A DNA stretch of 64,000 bases. Origin: Sipunculus nudus. Its lineage: Eukaryota; Annelida; Sipuncula; Golfingiida; Sipunculidae. Position numbers and translations under genes: made by a program. Each line of letters starts with the position of its first letter. Position 1 is the stretch's first letter. The notes beneath the pieces are model-generated. The model worked only from the letters and a program-made list of their open reading frames with translations. It was not told where the DNA came from and did not search any database. Where the stretch lies: NCBI GenBank assembly GCA_026874595.1, contig CM049306.1, positions 49,796,019 to 49,860,018 on the forward strand, read 5' to 3'. Shown here in pieces: positions 37,741-50,532 of the stretch.

Positions 37741-39285
37741 ACGTATGCATCAATTACATCATTCTGTCTTAGTAACACTTAGCTTAGGTTTTACCGCTGA
37801 CTTCCGGCGCGATAGGCCTTGATTCACGGGTGTCATCCGTTTCATTAACTTGCGTATCAGCTTGAACAAGGCAGGGAACAATTTATGGCGATCAATTCAA
37901 TCCAGCGTCTCTATGCTTTTTATTTTTTTTTAAATTGCATTTTAATATGTTCGATTACAGTTTTTCTTGCCTTGAACGTTGGATAGCTTCGATGAATAGC
38001 CTCTTGAATCAAGGTATATCGCTGACTCGCTGTACAAGTACACGGTTGATTTGAGTGTTACAAAGATGCACCATTCCACTCTCATAACCTTCACACATGT
38101 CTGTCTCGGTGTGAGACGTCATCCTTTAGAGTATCATCATTCACATGTACCAAATACCAAAACTTGCATACACATAGGCTAGAAATCTTGAATTTCAAAT
38201 ACAAAAATGTAAATATATGACACGTAGGATAGACTGATAGCAGCTGGGCAAGATTAAGAAGTGCATATCGCTATTTATGGAAACACTTTGAAGAGGACGT
38301 AAATGGAGCAAAGGTTAGTTAGATGTCACTGTTAGAAGAGTATTTAACCCTTTTCGGTAGACATGATCGATATGAAGTGACAATGAAAGTAACAAAATAA
38401 CAGGAGTTCATAATGTATGTTAAGCTGTGTGTAAGTGTGAAACGATAAAATGCACAAATGAGTTTTACACACTGTATATGGTGGTTTTTCACTCCATTGT
38501 TTTGTGTATATTTGATGCTAGGCCCAATTCTTTCATGCATTTCTTAACAGGATGTTTTATAAGGTTGTTTACATCTATATGTCACCTGTATTGCCAAGGT
38601 GTCCCGCAGGCGAGAGGGCATTATTTTTGCACAATGAACAGCCCTGAAGTTTTTGCTTAATGTGTCATGGATACTCTGGTGTAATCCACTAGGTTTTGTT
38701 CGGAGATGAATGATGTATGTTACACCACAGAGTGTGGTCCTATTATAAGTAACAGATTTATACGTCTTATATTGTAACGCGTGCATAGCCCCGAGGATCC
38801 CGATAAATTTTATCATTTTTAGGTGTCCTCCTTTTCAACATCTCAGTTGACATTCAAGGGCCAGGCGTGATTGCTCTTTCCCTGTGCATTCCAGATGAAA
38901 GCAGTCTAATGTTTTGCTGGTAATTACATCCTAGCGCTAACATGGGATGTGTACCATCAGAAATGCAAATTGTGGCCATTGTTACATGAAATTAAACACA
39001 GTCGACTCCTTGTCACTACAGCTTATGAAACTAAGGTCAAAATATGACATGCCTCTATATAGCCTGGTAAGGAATTACGAGTCGGAGAGTAGTCTTGTTC
39101 CCAGCGCTTTTTTAAAATCGTTCTTCTCTTGATCCAGACATCAGGAACTACCGTTCACTATTACGTGATAGATGATGTATGATATTAATGAACGTCCCTT
39201 AAGTTTTGTGTATAGATCTCAAATTAATCTTATTTAGACTGAACTTATGTACTGTTCTCTTAATTAAAGGTCAAACCTGATACAC

Positions 39286-39337
<52 letters not shown>

Positions 39338-39993
39338 AAATGTGGATATAAAAGTGTGCACTCGTATACGAAACACACAATATGGATACACCTATACTGA
39401 TAACGCGTGTACATTTTCTTGAAACTAATATAGTTCAAGATATCCTACCAGATTATAAGTTTCGGTGTATTTATATTGTGTATTATATTTAACCATTTTA
39501 CATAATTTTTTTTTCACATTACGTCTTGGGCTATAAAAATCTATAAGGATGTGACTCGTTGTGTTTCCTACGCTTTAGTGCCAAAAATGTCATTAATTTC
39601 TCGTATTTTCTCAAATCATACCGTTGTAATATGTAATATATTATTCTCGGAAAAAAAAGGAAGTAAAGCATTTATAAATAAGCGCTGTATATCTGAGATT
39701 AGAATTTCGATGGAATTACTTTCTGTATATAAAACTCAAAGCATTGCCAATAATGCAGAATGTTTTTACAGAATGTGTGTATTTTTCAGAGAGCCTTGTA
39801 CATATTATGATCTGTAGTAAATTATTTCATCAACTGCTATTCTTTATTTCTGTTTTCCTAATAATTTTGCGAGTGGACCTTTGTTGCCAAATCGCTTTTT
39901 GTCGGTATATGCCCACATGCACTTATAAATGAACTCTCTCTGACGAAATGACAAGCACTGACTGTGTAATGGAGATAAAACTTTTATATATAT
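37741..39993. other. 3' UTR and downstream intergenic DNA
   Basis: The 3' UTR start is certain but its end is not; no canonical AATAAA follows closely, and ATTAAA at 38991-38996 is one possibility. A TA microsatellite is at 39288-39335. No further exon is supported. Confidence 0.45.
39288..39335. repeat. (TA)n microsatellite
   Basis: Uninterrupted TA dinucleotides, about 24 units. Confidence 0.97.
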
Positions 39994-40157
39994 ATATAGG
40001 GAAAGTTAAGATAAACAGTGACGCCTTTTAACTAGTTTATTAACACACGAGCTTTCGAAGTACAAAGACTTCTTCGTCAGGTAGTAATTAAGACTTGATC
40101 TTATATAGCATACATGTATATATAACTACTGGGTCAACGCCGCGAGTATATACAATC
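39994..40157 (-). mobile_element. Retroelement-like 3'-end fragment with hammerhead-like core
   Basis: On the minus strand this reads CTGACGA (complement of 40074-40080), a GAAGT...ACTTC stem and GAAA (complement of 40053-40056), then GCTCGTGTGTTAATAAAC. CTGANGA-stem-GAAA is the core of hammerhead ribozymes, known from Penelope-like and retrozyme elements. I could not pair a convincing stem I, so it may be decayed or unrelated. The segment 40088-40157 has an inverted copy at 46369-46437. Confidence 0.35.
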
Positions 40158-40502
40158 TTCCAACTATCGCCTCTAATTCAATCAATACGTTTTTTTTGCA
40201 TATACTCTACATTCGTTACAGAGTTTACACAAACGGTATTGCTCACAGCTGCTAAGCTATAGAGGGTACTAGTAGACCGCATACATTAGCCAAAGCAAAA
40301 TAACCGCCCACTTCCACTGGTTGCACAAAAGCCTGATATATGTATCAAGTACAAGCCAATTAAGAGAAAGCCTGTAGTCAAGGTCCAAGATAGTGTTAAT
40401 ATTTTATTGATGTTATTAATTATTCATTAACATAATTAATGCTCCCCTGCATGGTACAACACTTTCACTGTGATGTATTGAACTTCTACATGTATTACAT
40501 AG

Positions 40503-40554
<52 letters not shown>

Positions 40555-40825
40555 CATTGATACAAGATAGGTATAGTAGCAAGAGTGTTTACACCGAAGG
40601 AGATATATTCAGAAAAAAAGCTTTATATCTAGATCTATACATCTCAATTAAACGGGTTCTTCCCGGGCTTATGACAATCCCCTTCACAATGTTACATGAA
40701 TGTTGGTACAGACACTGTTGAAAAATCTGTCAAAAGACAGAAATTCAGCAGTGAAAAGAAGATAAAGTGAGAATGTGGAAATAAAACTCCATTAAAAATG
40801 GAATGACAAATGATACATAATAAAT
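40158..40825. repeat. Direct repeat A (~0.67 kb) left of the CR1-type LINE
   Basis: Nearly identical, in the same orientation, to 46939-47651, from CACTATCG/AACTATCG through the shared TA-GA microsatellite to GATACATAATAAAT. It differs by scattered substitutions and microsatellite length (GA about 7 units here, about 17 in the other copy). Confidence 0.9.
40506..40554. repeat. (TA)n-(GA)n compound microsatellite
   Basis: Lies inside direct repeat A; its counterpart in repeat B is 47289-47375 and longer. Confidence 0.96.
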
Positions 40826-40856
40826 CTAAAAGACGTCACTGTATATCTTAACTTTA

Positions 40857-40858
40857 TC

Positions 40859-40903
<45 letters not shown>
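40857..40903. repeat. (TA)n-(TG)n compound microsatellite
   Basis: TA passing into TG, just right of direct repeat A and absent beside repeat B. Confidence 0.96.
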
Positions 40904-40906
<3 letters not shown>

Positions 40907-41275
40907 GTGATTTACATGACATGACTTGACTGAATAAAATGCCAGTTTGGGCTTGAATAATTATAATTTTTAACTTGCGTTGAACTGACTGGTCATGAAA
41001 AGTTCTACTCTCGTTTTTAACTCATTTTAACCTGGATATTTATCAATAGTGACGCTCAACTCCTGTCATCTAGTGGGAAATGTGATTAACTTTACATACG
41101 CTGTTGAACCAAAGGAAGAACTGAACTCACTTCACAGTAAGCTCTCTTTAAATTAGACTTATTGTTCGCCACCCTTGAATGACACGAATCGTCACCTGGG
41201 GTAACCCCGCTACGACCTAAGGCCAAGGACGATAGCCTTGTCCCTGTTTATTTGACTGTATTCTGATTGTATTTT

Positions 41276-42887
41276 ATGAAAAGGCTGTGTTCTTTGGTCA
41301 AAATCTCGCTCGCAATCATGTCAGATGAGATGATCAGTAAATCAAAGCAAATACTTGACAAACTACCAGTCAGTGTTATTGAAGAACTAAATGAACATGT
41401 TGACAACACAAAACATCGCTGGTTAGAAACGATAAAATCTATGCATAGAGACGAGCTGCTGAGCTTTAACAAAGCAAAGTGTTTCTCAGAAATAAAGAAA
41501 GAAATGGGAGTGCTGCTGCCGTTGGTGCCAACCCCTGTTAGAATTAGTAAATCTTGGTTCATCTCGAATGCCAACACGACACCAGAGAGAACAATGACAT
41601 CTAAAATATTTTATTCTGAAACTCAAGATATTGCTTCAATTGAATTGTCACCCAATACTGTATTGGACAACTTTAACTCGTCAATCCCTTTAAAATCACC
41701 ACCGCCTTCACAACTATTCTGTACTATGTCTCAAGACATTCAAAACCAACAACAATCCGATAAAGACAAAACAACAAAAGACCTCGCAGAACCTCTATAA
41801 GCCCAAACGAAGATCGTACCCAAGCCAGCCCACCGAAGCGGAGCAAACGAAACGCGGGCAAACGGCAACCAAGAAACAACAAACAAAAGAAAGAGTCAAC
41901 AACAACTAAACCGTCAAACAGCCTCACCGGAGAATTCTACTGCACGGAACAATGCCGCCACGCTGCATTTGTATGGTCTGCATGGTACCACCCCGTGTGT
42001 GTTGGTGAGAGTGACACAACACAAGGAATATGGACCTGCCATGCCTGCAGAAATATACCCAGTGTGTTACAGTCTCTGTCCTCTAAAATCAAAATGTCGA
42101 TTGAGATTAACCAAAACTTGCAACAAACTATAGACATGCACACGAAAAACACCCATTGTTAAATTGTCTTCACTGTCGCTGTAACTCGGTTCACGAACAA
42201 AGCCTGTGCATATCCAATACTCCTGACGACTCTCACCCTCGTGAGATCTCTCAATCTCCTGATAAACTCCTGGAGTCTCCTGCAAATTTAAACCATTCAC
42301 AATCGTATTCAAAGGATGATATGTCAGCAATAATCAAGCCTCCATTCGACTCGGCCGTCGGAGACTCTGCTGTACTTGGAGATTCAATGATCAAAAACAT
42401 AGACTCTGTTTCTCTCTCTGCATCAACCAAAGCACAAGTAACTGTGGACTCTAGTGCATACACATTTGAACATGCAGTTGAAAAGATTAAATCTATAAAA
42501 TCTAAATACCTTATAATACATGTAGGCACCAACCATGTAAGCTATGAAAGCGCTGATATCACCATCCGCAAATTCCGAAAACTCGAAACAGTTATTCAAC
42601 AGAACCCCTTTGTCAAACATGTCACAATGAGCACGATCATTCAACGGCCCTCACAGGTTTATTTTAGAAGAATCAAACTAATAAATGCTGCCCTTGAACT
42701 CTATGCAAACAAAAATGGGTGGTCACTCTTAATAAACGATGACCTTGGCCCTTCAATTCTTAAATCTGACCAACTTCACCTAAATAAGAAAGGTAACAAA
42801 GCCTTCAGGTCAAACATACAGGATGTTATTTTAATGGCAACTTCTGTTTCATCACATTCAGAAGTGTCGGATGATTCGGTGTTATGA
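41276..42887 (+). pseudogene. CR1-type ORF1 (PHD-like finger plus SGNH esterase), frameshifted
   Basis: The frame opens at ATG 41276 and runs to a stop at 41800; coding continues in a second frame from about 41790 to a stop at 42162, and in a third from about 42156 to 42887. Segment two has a Cys/His cluster (YCTEQC, WYHPVCVG, WTCHAC) like a reduced PHD finger. Segment three shows the SGNH blocks: GDSM (block I), HVGTNH (block III-like) and DQLHLNKKG (the D-x-x-H pair). In CR1-type elements such ORF1 proteins bind RNA and carry an esterase of uncertain role. Two frame breaks mean no intact protein is made. Segment assignments are from my translation, not from an alignment. Confidence 0.82.
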
Positions 42888-42978
42888 CTACGTCCATTCC
42901 TCCGAATCATAATCATCAACTTGACAATCTGTCCTCCTTCTCTAAATTAAATAACGCTGCCGACGCGCCTGACTTTAA

Positions 42979-45825
42979 CAGTATACATCTAATACTTTCT
43001 TAAAGAAGCTTTATAACAACCGAGGACTTAGTATAATCCACTTGAATATCAGGAGTCTTCTGCCTAAACTCCATGAACTAGCATGGTTGTTAGAATCATC
43101 TAAAGTACACATAGTCTGCCTAAGTGAAACGTGGTTAGACTCAACCATTTCTGACTCTGAATTAAATATCAGAGGCTACCATATCTACCGTAAAGACAGA
43201 AATAGGCATGGCGGAGGAGTTGCTTTACTTGTCAGAAATGATTTATGTTCCGAGTATTGTTCTAAAATGTCTGAAAATGACTCCGAATGTATCTGGGTAG
43301 ATGTAATATTGAACAACATGCATGTATTAATTGCGTGTATATATAGACCATCCTCTTCTGACCATAGTTACCTATATAAACTTATAAGTAATATCGAACT
43401 AGCTATGTCGGAACATCGCCACACCGTAATTTTAGGGGATTTTAATATAGATTATTCCGCTCAGGATACTCTTTTGAATTCTAAGCTACTAAATATGGAA
43501 TCATCCTTCAACCTCCATCAAGTAATATCATGTCCTACACGTGTAGCCCCTCTACTTTGATCGATCTGATTTTTACTAATTGTAAATTAAAACATTCAAG
43601 ATCTGGCGTTATTCCTTGGTCTCTAAGTGACCATTATATAATTTATACACCCATTAATTACCATGTTAAGAATAATGTACATAAAGATAAATTTGTCACT
43701 ATCAGATCGTATAATCGATACGACCCTAGTGCTTTCAGACAGGCCATTGAAGCTTCCGTCACATTTCGCTGTCTTTGTGATATACCCGATGTGTGCTCAG
43801 CCTGGGAACTCTGGCGTGATGAATTTTTAACTATCTGCAATGAGCATGCCCCTTTGAAAACCTTTCGGGGTAAGCGTGACCGTAAAAATCCTTGGATGAC
43901 TCGATACATTCAACAATTAATTTATCGTCGTGAAAGAGCTAGAAAAGTTGCCATAAAAAATGGCAGTCCCGCCTTATGGAATCAATTTCGCATTCTACGT
44001 AATCGAGTGACTTGCGTAATAAGAACACAGAAAAGGAATTTTTACCATGATAAAATAAACTCATCAACCTCTTCCAAACAAATGTGGCAAACTCTTAAAC
44101 AAGTGATTCAACCAAAAAATAGCTGTGAGCATAACTCTGTCAGCCGACGAACTCAATGAATATTTTACCTCAATTGGAGAGAAATTATCCAATATGTCTT
44201 CCGACGAGGCACAAAAGCAATTCCATATAATTAATCCCTCTGATTCTACTTATGAGTTTGCACAAATTAATAGCCTTACTGTTATTAATCATCTGCAACA
44301 CCTGAAAAGCAAACCTGGCCTTGACCTATTAAACATATCTGGCATTTTGCTTTGTAATGCCGCAGATCTTCTCGCTCCTTCTCTTAGGCATATTTTTAAC
44401 CAGTCTCTTACTACTGGAGTAGTTCCCCATGACTGGAAATGCGCTAGAGTAGTCCCAATATATAAAGGTAAGGGTAAATTAAACGAAATAGGTAATTACC
44501 GTCCTATATCTGTAACGTGTAATATTGTCAAAATTCTTAAAAACACGTCAAAATTTCTCTTATTGCTTATTTACGGAATCACGATCTCCTCTCAACTGAA
44601 CAAACTGCTTTCCTGTCAAATAACTCCACTCAAACTGCTCTTCATCATTTAGTTGACAACTGGCTCTCTATAATTGATAAGGGCAATCTTAATGCTGCGT
44701 ATTTTCTCGATGTAAAAAAGGGCTTTGATTCACTTACACACAGTATTCTTTTGAACAAATTAGAACAATATGGAGTTTATGAGACTTCTCTAAAGTGGTT
44801 TCATTCATATTTAAATGATCGCAAACAATATGTAAGCTTCGCAAATAGTATTTCGGATGTAAAAATTATAACAACAGGTGTACCTCAAGGCACCGTCCTC
44901 GGTCCAATACTCTTTTTAATATATCTGAACGACTTACCTGCTAAATAAATGTCCCTGGAGCAAAATGCTCTATTTATGCCGATGATATCACGATATATGT
45001 AAACGGCCCGACGTTATTACAGCCCAAAACAAACTTCAGACTGGCCTTTCCCAAGTAGTTAATTGGATGCGTAATAATAAGCTTTCAATAAATGCCGAAA
45101 AATCAGCTTCGATATTTATACACTCAAAACAACGTAGGTCTGACGATAACCTATCAAAATAATTATAGGAAATTGTGATATAGTGAGTGTTGATGATGTT
45201 CGCCATTTGGGCATTGAAATTGACCGCCATCTTTCCTGGAAGAATCAGACAAAAGTAGTAATAAAGAAATTATGCTCGAAGATAGGACTACTGCACCGAA
45301 TTAGCAAATTTCTCCCTAAAAAATATTTGAATACATATAATCACGCGTTCATTCAACCTATATTGACTATGGCCTTACTGTTTGGGGAAATTATGCTCGT
45401 ACATTTCGTCTTCCAATTCAGCAGCTTCAGGGCCGAGTAGCCAGAATTATCTCAGGCATTTATGATCACTCGCACAGCAGCTTGGCAATTATCCATGACA
45501 ATGGATAGATGAATATAGAGCAACGATACATGTATCTTTTATCGATATTGACATATTTAAATGTATCAATGGACTCGCCCCTTCTTATCTTATTAAGAAC
45601 TTTACTTTTACCCGTGATGTTCATCAGTATAACACCCGTTTATCAGTAAATTTCCATGTTAATCTTCCGAAACCACGCACAGAAATACTGAAAACCTCAT
45701 CTTTTTATGCAGGCAGTGTTCCATGGAATAGCCTTCCGACAAAACTAAAAAATGCCAACAATCTAAAGAGCTTTAAAAGGCTAGCGCGCACATATTTTTT
45801 TGCATATAATACCAAGATAGAATAA
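42979..45825 (+). pseudogene. CR1-type ORF2 (APE endonuclease plus reverse transcriptase), frameshifted
   Basis: The endonuclease starts with IIHLNIRSLLPKLHEL, followed by LSETWLD, ILGDFNI and, after a frameshift near 43545, LIDLIFTN and SLSDHY, all standard APE blocks. The reverse transcriptase follows across further breaks: VPIYKGKG and NYRPISVT (fingers), [10 protein letters not shown] (palm motif A; an invariant Asp is kept), [20 protein letters not shown], then YADD near 44980 (catalytic motif C). The end has the CR1-typical YNTR, PKPRTE, WNSLP blocks and stops at 45825. At least four frame changes and some internal stops make it non-functional. In intact relatives the enzyme nicks target DNA and primes reverse transcription from the element's own mRNA. 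Confidence 0.88.
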
Positions 45826-46368
45826 TTACCTTTCATTTTCTACTTGTATGCAGCTAAATAATACTAATATTTGAGCGTCATCTAATTTTTCATTTCCGTA
45901 CTTATGCGCATTGTACACAGTTGTGCTTTATTTGTATTTTAACTTCGTTTTATGTATTTTGCAAATATGTGAATGTGTTTGTGTAAATATATTCTCACGC
46001 TACTAACCTTTAAAGAAAGTAGTGTAACACTGGATGAAATGTGTAACCCTGGAAATATAAAGTCATGTATATATTTGTATAGTTTGTGCAATGTTTTATT
46101 AAACATGTGATCCATTCCTTTTAATGTGGATGCATGGAATACGCGGCCCATTTAACCGAACTATAATATTTCTATAAACGCTATAAACGTATCCCCCCAA
46201 AACCCATCACATCAGCCCTCAGATGTTGGTATGCAAATGGCCTTGTTCAATCGAAGAACATCTACACCGATTCTTATTTAAAAAAAAACCGTCGTTTAAC
46301 AGGGATTTCTTACTGGAAACCAGAATGTATATAATTTAACTTATTATGAGTTGTAAGGGTCGAACGTA

Positions 46369-46437
46369 AGATTGAATATACTCGCGGCGTTGACTAAGTA
46401 TAGTTATATATATACATGTATGCTATATAAGATCAGT
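46369..46437 (+). repeat. Inverted copy of 40088-40157
   Basis: AAGATTGAATATACTCGCGG onward, through TATATACATGTATGCTATAT, is the reverse complement of 40088-40157 with a few changes. Together with 40088-40157 it brackets direct repeat A and the LINE. Confidence 0.85.
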
Positions 46438-46510
46438 ATTACCTATGCTATTCAGACACGTTTTGCGAATCTTGTTTATTTTTGCAAAAAAAACTTCTAT
46501 AAGAAGTGAG

Positions 46511-46513
<3 letters not shown>

Positions 46514-46588
<75 letters not shown>
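46514..46588. repeat. Duplicated AGACAA-(TA)n microsatellite
   Basis: Two successive blocks, each (A)GACAA followed by a pure TA tract (46514-46548 and 46553-46588). Confidence 0.95.
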
Positions 46589-46590
<2 letters not shown>

Positions 46591-46938
46591 TATTATCTGA
46601 CGAAAATGTTACTTTATTCCAAATTACTTTATTCCTTTATTCCTATATATTATTAAACAGAGAAAAGGGAAGTTTCTTCATATTGTAAAGTGATTAGTTA
46701 TTCAAAGAAGGCTGCGCCCACAGAGTGAGTGTAGGATTTATCATATAATAGCCGACAACCCCTATTTCGTTTATCCTTACCGTACATCAAAACATTTTAC
46801 AGACATCACGTAAAGTAAACACGAAGATTTTTTAATAATACGTAATAATTGCTCTGTTTATATAAAACAACTATGATATACATTATACTTCTGGCCCTTA
46901 AAATAATTGCTGACTATTACTGTTGACAAGACTGTCAC

Positions 46939-47286
46939 CCCTCCCACTATCGTCTCTAATTCAATTAATACGTTTTTATGCATATATACTCTACATTCGT
47001 TACAGAGTTTACACAAACGGTATTGCTCACAGCTGCTAAGCTATAGAGGGTACTAGTAGACCGCATACATTAGCCAAAGCAAAATAACCGCCCACTTCCA
47101 CTGGTTGCACAAAAGCCTGATATATGTATCAAGTAGAAACCAATTAAGAGAAAGCCTGTAGTCAAGGCCCCAGATAGTGTTTATATTTTATTGATGTTAT
47201 TAATTATTTATTAACATTATTAATGCTCCCCTGCATGGTACAGCACTTTCACTGTGATGTATTGACCTTCTACATGTATTACATAG

Positions 47287-47379
<93 letters not shown>

Positions 47380-47651
47380 GATACAAGATAGGTATAGTAG
47401 TGAGAGTGTTTACACCGAAGCAGATATATTCAGGAAAAAAGCTTTATATCTAGATCTATACATCTCAATTAAACGGGTTCTTCCCGGGCTTATGACAATC
47501 CCCTTCACAATGTTACATGAATGCTGGTACGGAAACTGTTGAAAAATCTGTCAAAAGAGAAAGATTTAGCAGTGAAAATTAAGAAGATAAAGTGAGATCG
47601 TTGGAAATAAAACTCCGTTAAAAATGGAATGACAAATGATACATAATAAAT
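46939..47651. repeat. Direct repeat B (~0.71 kb) right of the CR1-type LINE
   Basis: Second copy of 40158-40825, same orientation, 6.8 kb away. Its TA-GA tract (47289-47375) is longer and a few positions differ, such as GGCCCCAGATAG for GGTCCAAGATAG. Confidence 0.9.
47289..47375. repeat. (TA)n-(GA)n compound microsatellite
   Basis: TA to 47340, then GA to 47375, within direct repeat B. Confidence 0.97.
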
Positions 47652-47809
47652 GTACATTTTATATTAGAAATTGTGTGAGCAACTCTGCATGGTAGACAAA
47701 CATATTTTTTTATGTTAGAAGTCATTCAGGTTTTAAGGGAATACGGTCAAAAACTTTGTATATCTGTTTAGTCTTTGTGTGTGCGTTTGTCCATTAGAGC
47801 ATGCGAGAG

Positions 47810-47813
<4 letters not shown>

Positions 47814-47882
<69 letters not shown>

Positions 47883-47884
47883 GA
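47814..47884. repeat. (GA)n-(GACA)n compound microsatellite
   Basis: GA dinucleotides to about 47846, then GACA tetranucleotides to 47884. Confidence 0.96.
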
Positions 47885-49341
47885 GGAAAACTATTCGACC
47901 CAGAACATTTACCCTAAGTTATTGGTGATGTTTGCAAGGACGGAATGTTCCATTTCGCGTAACACATACGTAAGGTCTTTTGTCAGCAGCATTTGTTTTG
48001 AAGCCACGATTTGTTGTAAACTATGCATTCCCGTCAGTCTGAGGTGGTTTGTAAGCTGGAAGCAAACGCTGACGCCCGGAAGGGAGACTCAACAAGACCC
48101 CAGGAGTCCCTTCTGGAATGCTAACATGAAGGAACACCTCTGTCTACAGAACTTCTGGAAGGCCCCTGTATTACAGATATGATTTATTTCTTATGGAAAA
48201 ATAACTGTATTTAATGTATTGTAAATCACTTGCCGGCGAAAGCTATGGTCTGTTTTTTCAGAGCCTGACAGTACCCATGCACATACAAATAGGGTATCTG
48301 TCACTTCTCCGATAGAGTTACGGGGGCATTATGAGAAGGGGGGGGGGCGCGGTTATTTCATCCTTAAGCAGCTTCTAAATAGTAAAATACAAACTTAACC
48401 TCAGATAGTATACCATTACAAACTAAACAAACCATGGGAAAGGGATAACTCCCTCCCATACCCTCCCCCTAGGGACCCTCCCCCTGTAGCTTGCCCTTCC
48501 CCACCAATCCTAGTGTATCCGCCCATGACACCCTCATATATAGGAGTATGCTTGATAGCTAGCTGTTGTGATGTCAACAAAAGAAGTGCAACAGATCTAA
48601 AAAAAATAAAATCTTTATTTAACAAGAAAGATTTACTTTAAGCGAACGTAATCCATCTTAATCCGAGAATCCAAGACGAATGTCCGTTTCTCTGTATTAA
48701 CCCTTCGTAACCTGGAACTTAAAGGAACATTTTCCGTTGTACCCAGACTGTTAGTTTCGTTTATATTCACATATTTATAACATGTGGGGGACTCAAGACC
48801 CGCCAAAACAAAACACATACAACAAGGACATCTGGGGAAAAGTCATATGAACAAAAGATTTGCAGATGGCGTTTTGCAACCAGTGACCTTCCGCACATAT
48901 ACCCCAACCATGCATGCACCTTCCATGATATGAATTTCTTTTCTGTTTGTCAACATGGCCACATGTGCCGTGTTTACTAACAGCTGGTATAGATAAACAA
49001 GCTCATACAACCGTCACAGATGCATTATATAAACCTTTCTTTCCAGGAATTACATACAGTACATTAATATGTATACAGAGTAAGCCAGAAATCACGTATA
49101 TTTTACAGATAGGAAAGCGAATAGCTGGCTTAAAAGTAAGGAAAAGTTAAGATCTGACATCCGTCAGTATCAACAGAATAATGAATTCTTCATTGATAAT
49201 TCAGCATATTCAATGCTCTTGATGGGTAAGTAATTTTAACATCAAACACTGGATCAGCTATCGTCAGTGCCAGGCTGGTAGTGAAGCAAGTAATGTCAGA
49301 TTATATCCCCGCTTCAGCTCACCATGGGGTTAGCGGAAACC

Positions 49342-49381
49342 TTTTTTTTTTTTTTTTTTTTTTTTTTTGGGGGGGGGGGGG
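49342..49381. repeat. T27-G13 homopolymer junction
   Basis: A 27-base T run passes directly into 13 G. Same arrangement as 8768-8791. Confidence 0.95.
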
Positions 49382-50501
49382 AATGGGAAGAAGGTGATAG
49401 AGCATAGGACACCATTTTTGTGATGCACGCCATCTCCGTACGAAGTAAGACACGGCTATATATTCATTCAATGCACAGTTTCATTCTTTTCTCGATTAAA
49501 TCCAGTCCACAAATAATTATTCAATCAACTATGATTTTAGATATCTCTCGGGGTAACGTTGAATAAAATTCACCCTACTATTTACGATTTGAAAAGGGGA
49601 CTTTCAGTTACAATATTTAGAAAAGAAGGTCAGGATAACTACATTAGAACGACTAAGAACAACACTTAATAAAAACATTATGTCCATTGATACAGTTAGA
49701 GAAATCAAGGGGTCAGCCATGCACAAAAATACTGTAAAAATGAAAGGTTAAAATGAAACATTCCCAGTTTCCTGTATTAAAGCATGTAGTTGTCCAAAGG
49801 CAAATTGTGGCAGGTATACGTAGACACCAGAGCAAATCTGTGTTACCAGGTTAAGCTTACAATATGTACCTTGACAGAACTAGTTTTGAACCTGAGATAA
49901 ACAGCTTCCAGGTCTGACATACCTTTGGTGCCGCTAATAATTAATATTCTAAGACTTCCTGTAAATCAAATAAGGGAGCATCATCAACAAAGGTGTATTA
50001 AAAGAGCATGCAAGGTAATTCTTCTGTAGCCGTTATATACAACCTGAGCTGGTTCAGTTACCGAAATCACCAGTACAATACAAGGAGAACCAAAGCTCAT
50101 AAACTGTGGTGATATAATAAAACTGCTGGCTCAGAAACGGGACTTTCTTTGTTCAGAGTGCATAGAGAAGTTATGTGACTTCTAAATCATACTTCTATGA
50201 AACTAAGGAACGTACGATGTATACATGTTTGTATTTTAGGAGCTCCCACCTAGATGTTCTTGATCATATTTCTTTATTTTTATTAAACTGGTATATTTGT
50301 ATCCAACCCTTGGTTTCGTCTGTCGTTCAGAGTACAAATTATAGAGATGTATATAGTCGGAGCTTACCTAGATATCTCCCGGTAATATATAGATAATGAT
50401 TCGTTCTTGCGTCAACAATCTAGTCCACAGGTGAGCTCTGGAACAAAGCCAGTCCCTAATACCAATGAATTACCCCACAGTGTAAAATGATCCTTTGAAT
50501 T

Positions 50502-50532
50502 AAAAAAAAAAAAAAAAATAAAATAAAATAAA
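50502..50532. repeat. A-rich tract ending in (AAAAT)n
   Basis: A run of about 17 A followed by three AAAAT-type units; could be a retroelement tail, but no element was recognised upstream. Confidence 0.85.

Larger units (their letters stand above)
41160..46150 (+). mobile_element. Degenerate CR1-type non-LTR retrotransposon (LINE)
   Basis: Two successive coding regions: ORF1 with a PHD-like finger and an SGNH-type esterase domain, and ORF2 with an APE-like endonuclease and reverse transcriptase. This order and these domains are typical of the CR1 clade. Several frameshifts break both ORFs, so the copy is dead. The ends are not defined: a GC-richer leader begins around 41160 and the AT-rich tail after 45825 has no clear terminal repeat. 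Confidence 0.88.

Noticed and set aside
40158-47651. Direct repeats A and B as LTRs of an LTR retrotransposon
   Set aside because: The intervening coding region is CR1-type (APE endonuclease, LINE-type RT), with no gag, protease or integrase, and the repeats lack TG...CA ends next to a primer-binding site.
48633-48818. 61-residue minus-strand ORF followed by an AATAAA on the same strand
   Set aside because: Could be a terminal exon, but there is no recognisable protein family and no convincing upstream acceptor.
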